DNA from: Pseudomonas nicosulfuronedens
GTDB lineage: Bacteria > Pseudomonadota > Gammaproteobacteria > Pseudomonadales > Pseudomonadaceae
NCBI RefSeq assembly: GCF_005877905.1
Contig: NZ_SWDV01000014.1
Coordinates: 124,001 to 188,000, forward strand
DNA length: 64,000 nt
Direction: 5' to 3'
Both the position numbers and the translations under genes were made by a program. Each line of letters opens with the position of its first letter. Position 1 is the stretch's first letter. This document shows, in pieces, positions 62,707 through 64,000 of the stretch. The notes under the pieces are model-generated. The model had not been told where the DNA came from and searched no databases. It worked only from the letters and a program-made list of their open reading frames with translations.

Positions 62707-64000
62707 ATGCTGACTTTCCTCGCCTTCGCCATGGTGGCGACCTTCATGTTCCTGATCATGACCAAGCGTCTGTCGGCGCTGATCGCGCTGATCCTGGTCC
62801 CGATCGCCTTCGCCCTGCTCGGCGGCTTCGCCAAGGGGCTGGGGCCGATGATGCTGGACGGCATCCGCACCCTGGCGCCGACCGGCGTGATGCTGATGTT
62901 CGCCATCCTCTACTTCGCCATCATGATCGACTCCGGGCTCTTCGACCCGGCGGTGCGGCGCATCCTCAGGCTGGTGAAGGGCGACCCGCTGAAGGTGTCG
63001 ATGGGCACCGCCGCGCTGGCGATGATCGTCTCGCTGGACGGTGACGGCTCGACCACCTACATGATCTGCGTGGCCGCCGTACTGCCGCTGTACAGCCGCC
63101 TGGGCATGAGTCCGCTGTTGATGGCCTGCCTGATCATGCTCTCCAGTGGAGTGCTGAACATGACGCCCTGGGGCGGCCCCACAGCCCGCGCGGCCAGTGC
63201 GCTGCATGTGGACCCGGCAGACATCTTCGTGCCGATGATCCCGGCCATGCTCGCCGGCATCGCGGCGATCTTCGGCCTGGCCTGGGTCTACGGCAAACGC
63301 GAGCGCGCACGCCTGGGTGAGCTGCACTTGCCCACCGACCACGAGGCCATGGCAGAGGTCAGCGTCTCGCAGTTCCCTGAGGCGCGCCGACCGAAGCTGC
63401 TGTGGTTCAACGCCGTGCTCACCGTGATCCTGATGGGCACCCTGATCGCCGGACTTCTGCCGATGCCGGTTCTCTTCATGATCGCCTTCGGTATCGCGAT
63501 GATCGTGAATTACCCCTGCATCCTGGAGCAGAAGAAGCGTATCGGCGCCCACGCCGAGAACGTCCTCGCGGTGGTTTCGCTGATCTTCGCCGCCGGGGTG
63601 TTCACCGGAATTCTCTCGGGAACGGGGATGGTCGAAGCCATGTCCAAGAGCCTGCTGGCGGTGATCCCGCCGGCGCTGGGACCGTACCTGGCGACCATCA
63701 CTGCGCTGGTGAGCATGCCGTTCACCTTCTTCATGTCGAATGATGCTTTCTACTACGGCGTGCTCCCGGTACTCTCCCAGGCCGCCGCGCAGTACGGCAT
63801 CACGCCGGTGGAAATGGCCCGCGCCTCCATCGTCGGCCAACCGGTGCACCTGCTCAGCCCGCTGGTGCCCTCCACCTACCTGCTGGTGGGCCTGGCCAAG
63901 GTGGATTTCGGCGACCACCAGCGCTTCACCCTCAAGTGGGCCGTGCTGGTGTGCCTGGCGATCCTCGCCGCCGCGCTGCTGCTGGGCCTGTTCCCCCTCT
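62707..64000 (+). CDS. CitMHS family citrate:H+/metal symporter (3' end outside window)
   Basis: The first 431 codons are visible and open to the right edge. The protein begins MLTFLAFAMVATFMFLIMTKRLSALIALILVPIAF and is a multi-pass membrane protein. SLDGDGSTTYMI, LNMTPWGGPTARAASAL and the late FTFFMSNDAFYYGVLPVLSQAAAQYG are strong CitMHS signatures. It takes up citrate as a metal complex, driven by protons. GGAG 9-12 bp before ATG 62707 supports the start. The family is usually about 430-440 residues, so few codons are missing. Confidence 0.9.
   Translation, partial: MLTFLAFAMVATFMFLIMTKRLSALIALILVPIAFALLGGFAKGLGPMMLDGIRTLAPTGVMLMFAILYFAIMIDSGLFDPAVRRILRLVKGDPLKVSMGTAALAMIVSLDGDGSTTYMICVAAVLPLYSRLGMSPLLMACLIMLSSGVLNMTPWGGPTARAASALHVDPADIFVPMIPAMLAGIAAIFGLAWVYGKRERARLGELHLPTDHEAMAEVSVSQFPEARRPKLLWFNAVLTVILMGTLIAGLLPMPVLFMIAFGIAMIVNYPCILEQKKRIGAHAENVLAVVSLIFAAGVFTGILSGTGMVEAMSKSLLAVIPPALGPYLATITALVSMPFTFFMSNDAFYYGVLPVLSQAAAQYGITPVEMARASIVGQPVHLLSPLVPSTYLLVGLAKVDFGDHQRFTLKWAVLVCLAILAAALLLGLFPL

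Overview
The window is GC-rich, gene-dense chromosomal DNA of a Pseudomonas, most likely in or near the P. aeruginosa / P. nitroreducens / P. citronellolis branch. This rests on protein content (mifSR, aruHI-aruRS, cbcXWV-gbdR, caiX-cdhCAB-cdhR) and on dispersed REP-like inverted repeats whose arm begins GTAGGAGCGAGCTTGCTCGC. I see no rRNA, tRNA, CRISPR array, insertion sequence or prophage. Species and identities are inferred from sequence reading only.

Layout. (1) 1-12 kb: end of a gamma-glutamylputrescine synthetase-type enzyme, an SDR, a thioesterase, a Kef-type antiporter, a VTT membrane protein, pdxY, small hypotheticals and the sigma54-dependent pair mifS-mifR. This matches, from memory, the order PA5522-PA5511 of PAO1. 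(2) 12-14 kb: small secreted protein, LysR regulator and candidate small RNAs with clear intrinsic terminators. (3) 14-30 kb, nearly all minus strand: arginine transaminase pathway. A quinone reductase, an aldehyde dehydrogenase, aruH and aruI are followed by an ADP-forming acyl-CoA ligase, acyl-CoA dehydrogenase, enoyl-CoA hydratase, amino-acid permease, and the AruS/AruR signalling system with a separate periplasmic sensor protein. (4) 30-35.4 kb: TetR regulator, polyamine-type binding protein, omega-aminotransferase, LuxR regulator, exported alpha/beta hydrolase. (5) 35.6-52.3 kb: quaternary amine catabolism: cbcV-cbcW-cbcX, an extra paralogous binding protein, sdaB, gbdR, two unrelated hypotheticals, then gamma-butyrobetaine hydroxylase, esterase, cdhB, cdhA, cdhC, caiX and divergent cdhR. 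(6) 52.4-64 kb: SnoaL-like protein, GMC oxidoreductase, a taurine/sulfonate-type ABC transporter, a large secreted protein, an AEC permease, a small exported protein and the start of a CitMHS citrate symporter.

The genes work as catabolic modules, each with its own regulator. L-arginine is transaminated (AruH), decarboxylated (AruI) and probably oxidised by the adjacent ALDH. Choline, betaine and carnitine enter through one shared CbcWV core with several binding proteins. Carnitine is oxidised (CdhA), cleaved (CdhC) and released from CoA (CdhB) to betaine, whose later breakdown yields serine for SdaB. The most interesting signals are regulatory: 21-bp-phased direct repeats before cbcX, before the paralogous binding protein/sdaB, and between caiX and cdhR (AraC-type operators); a 14-mer TetR operator shared by a tetR gene and a distant acyl-CoA operon; a sigma54-type promoter before gbdR; a well-folded candidate sRNA at 13.76-13.91 kb; and repeat elements that have entered coding ends.
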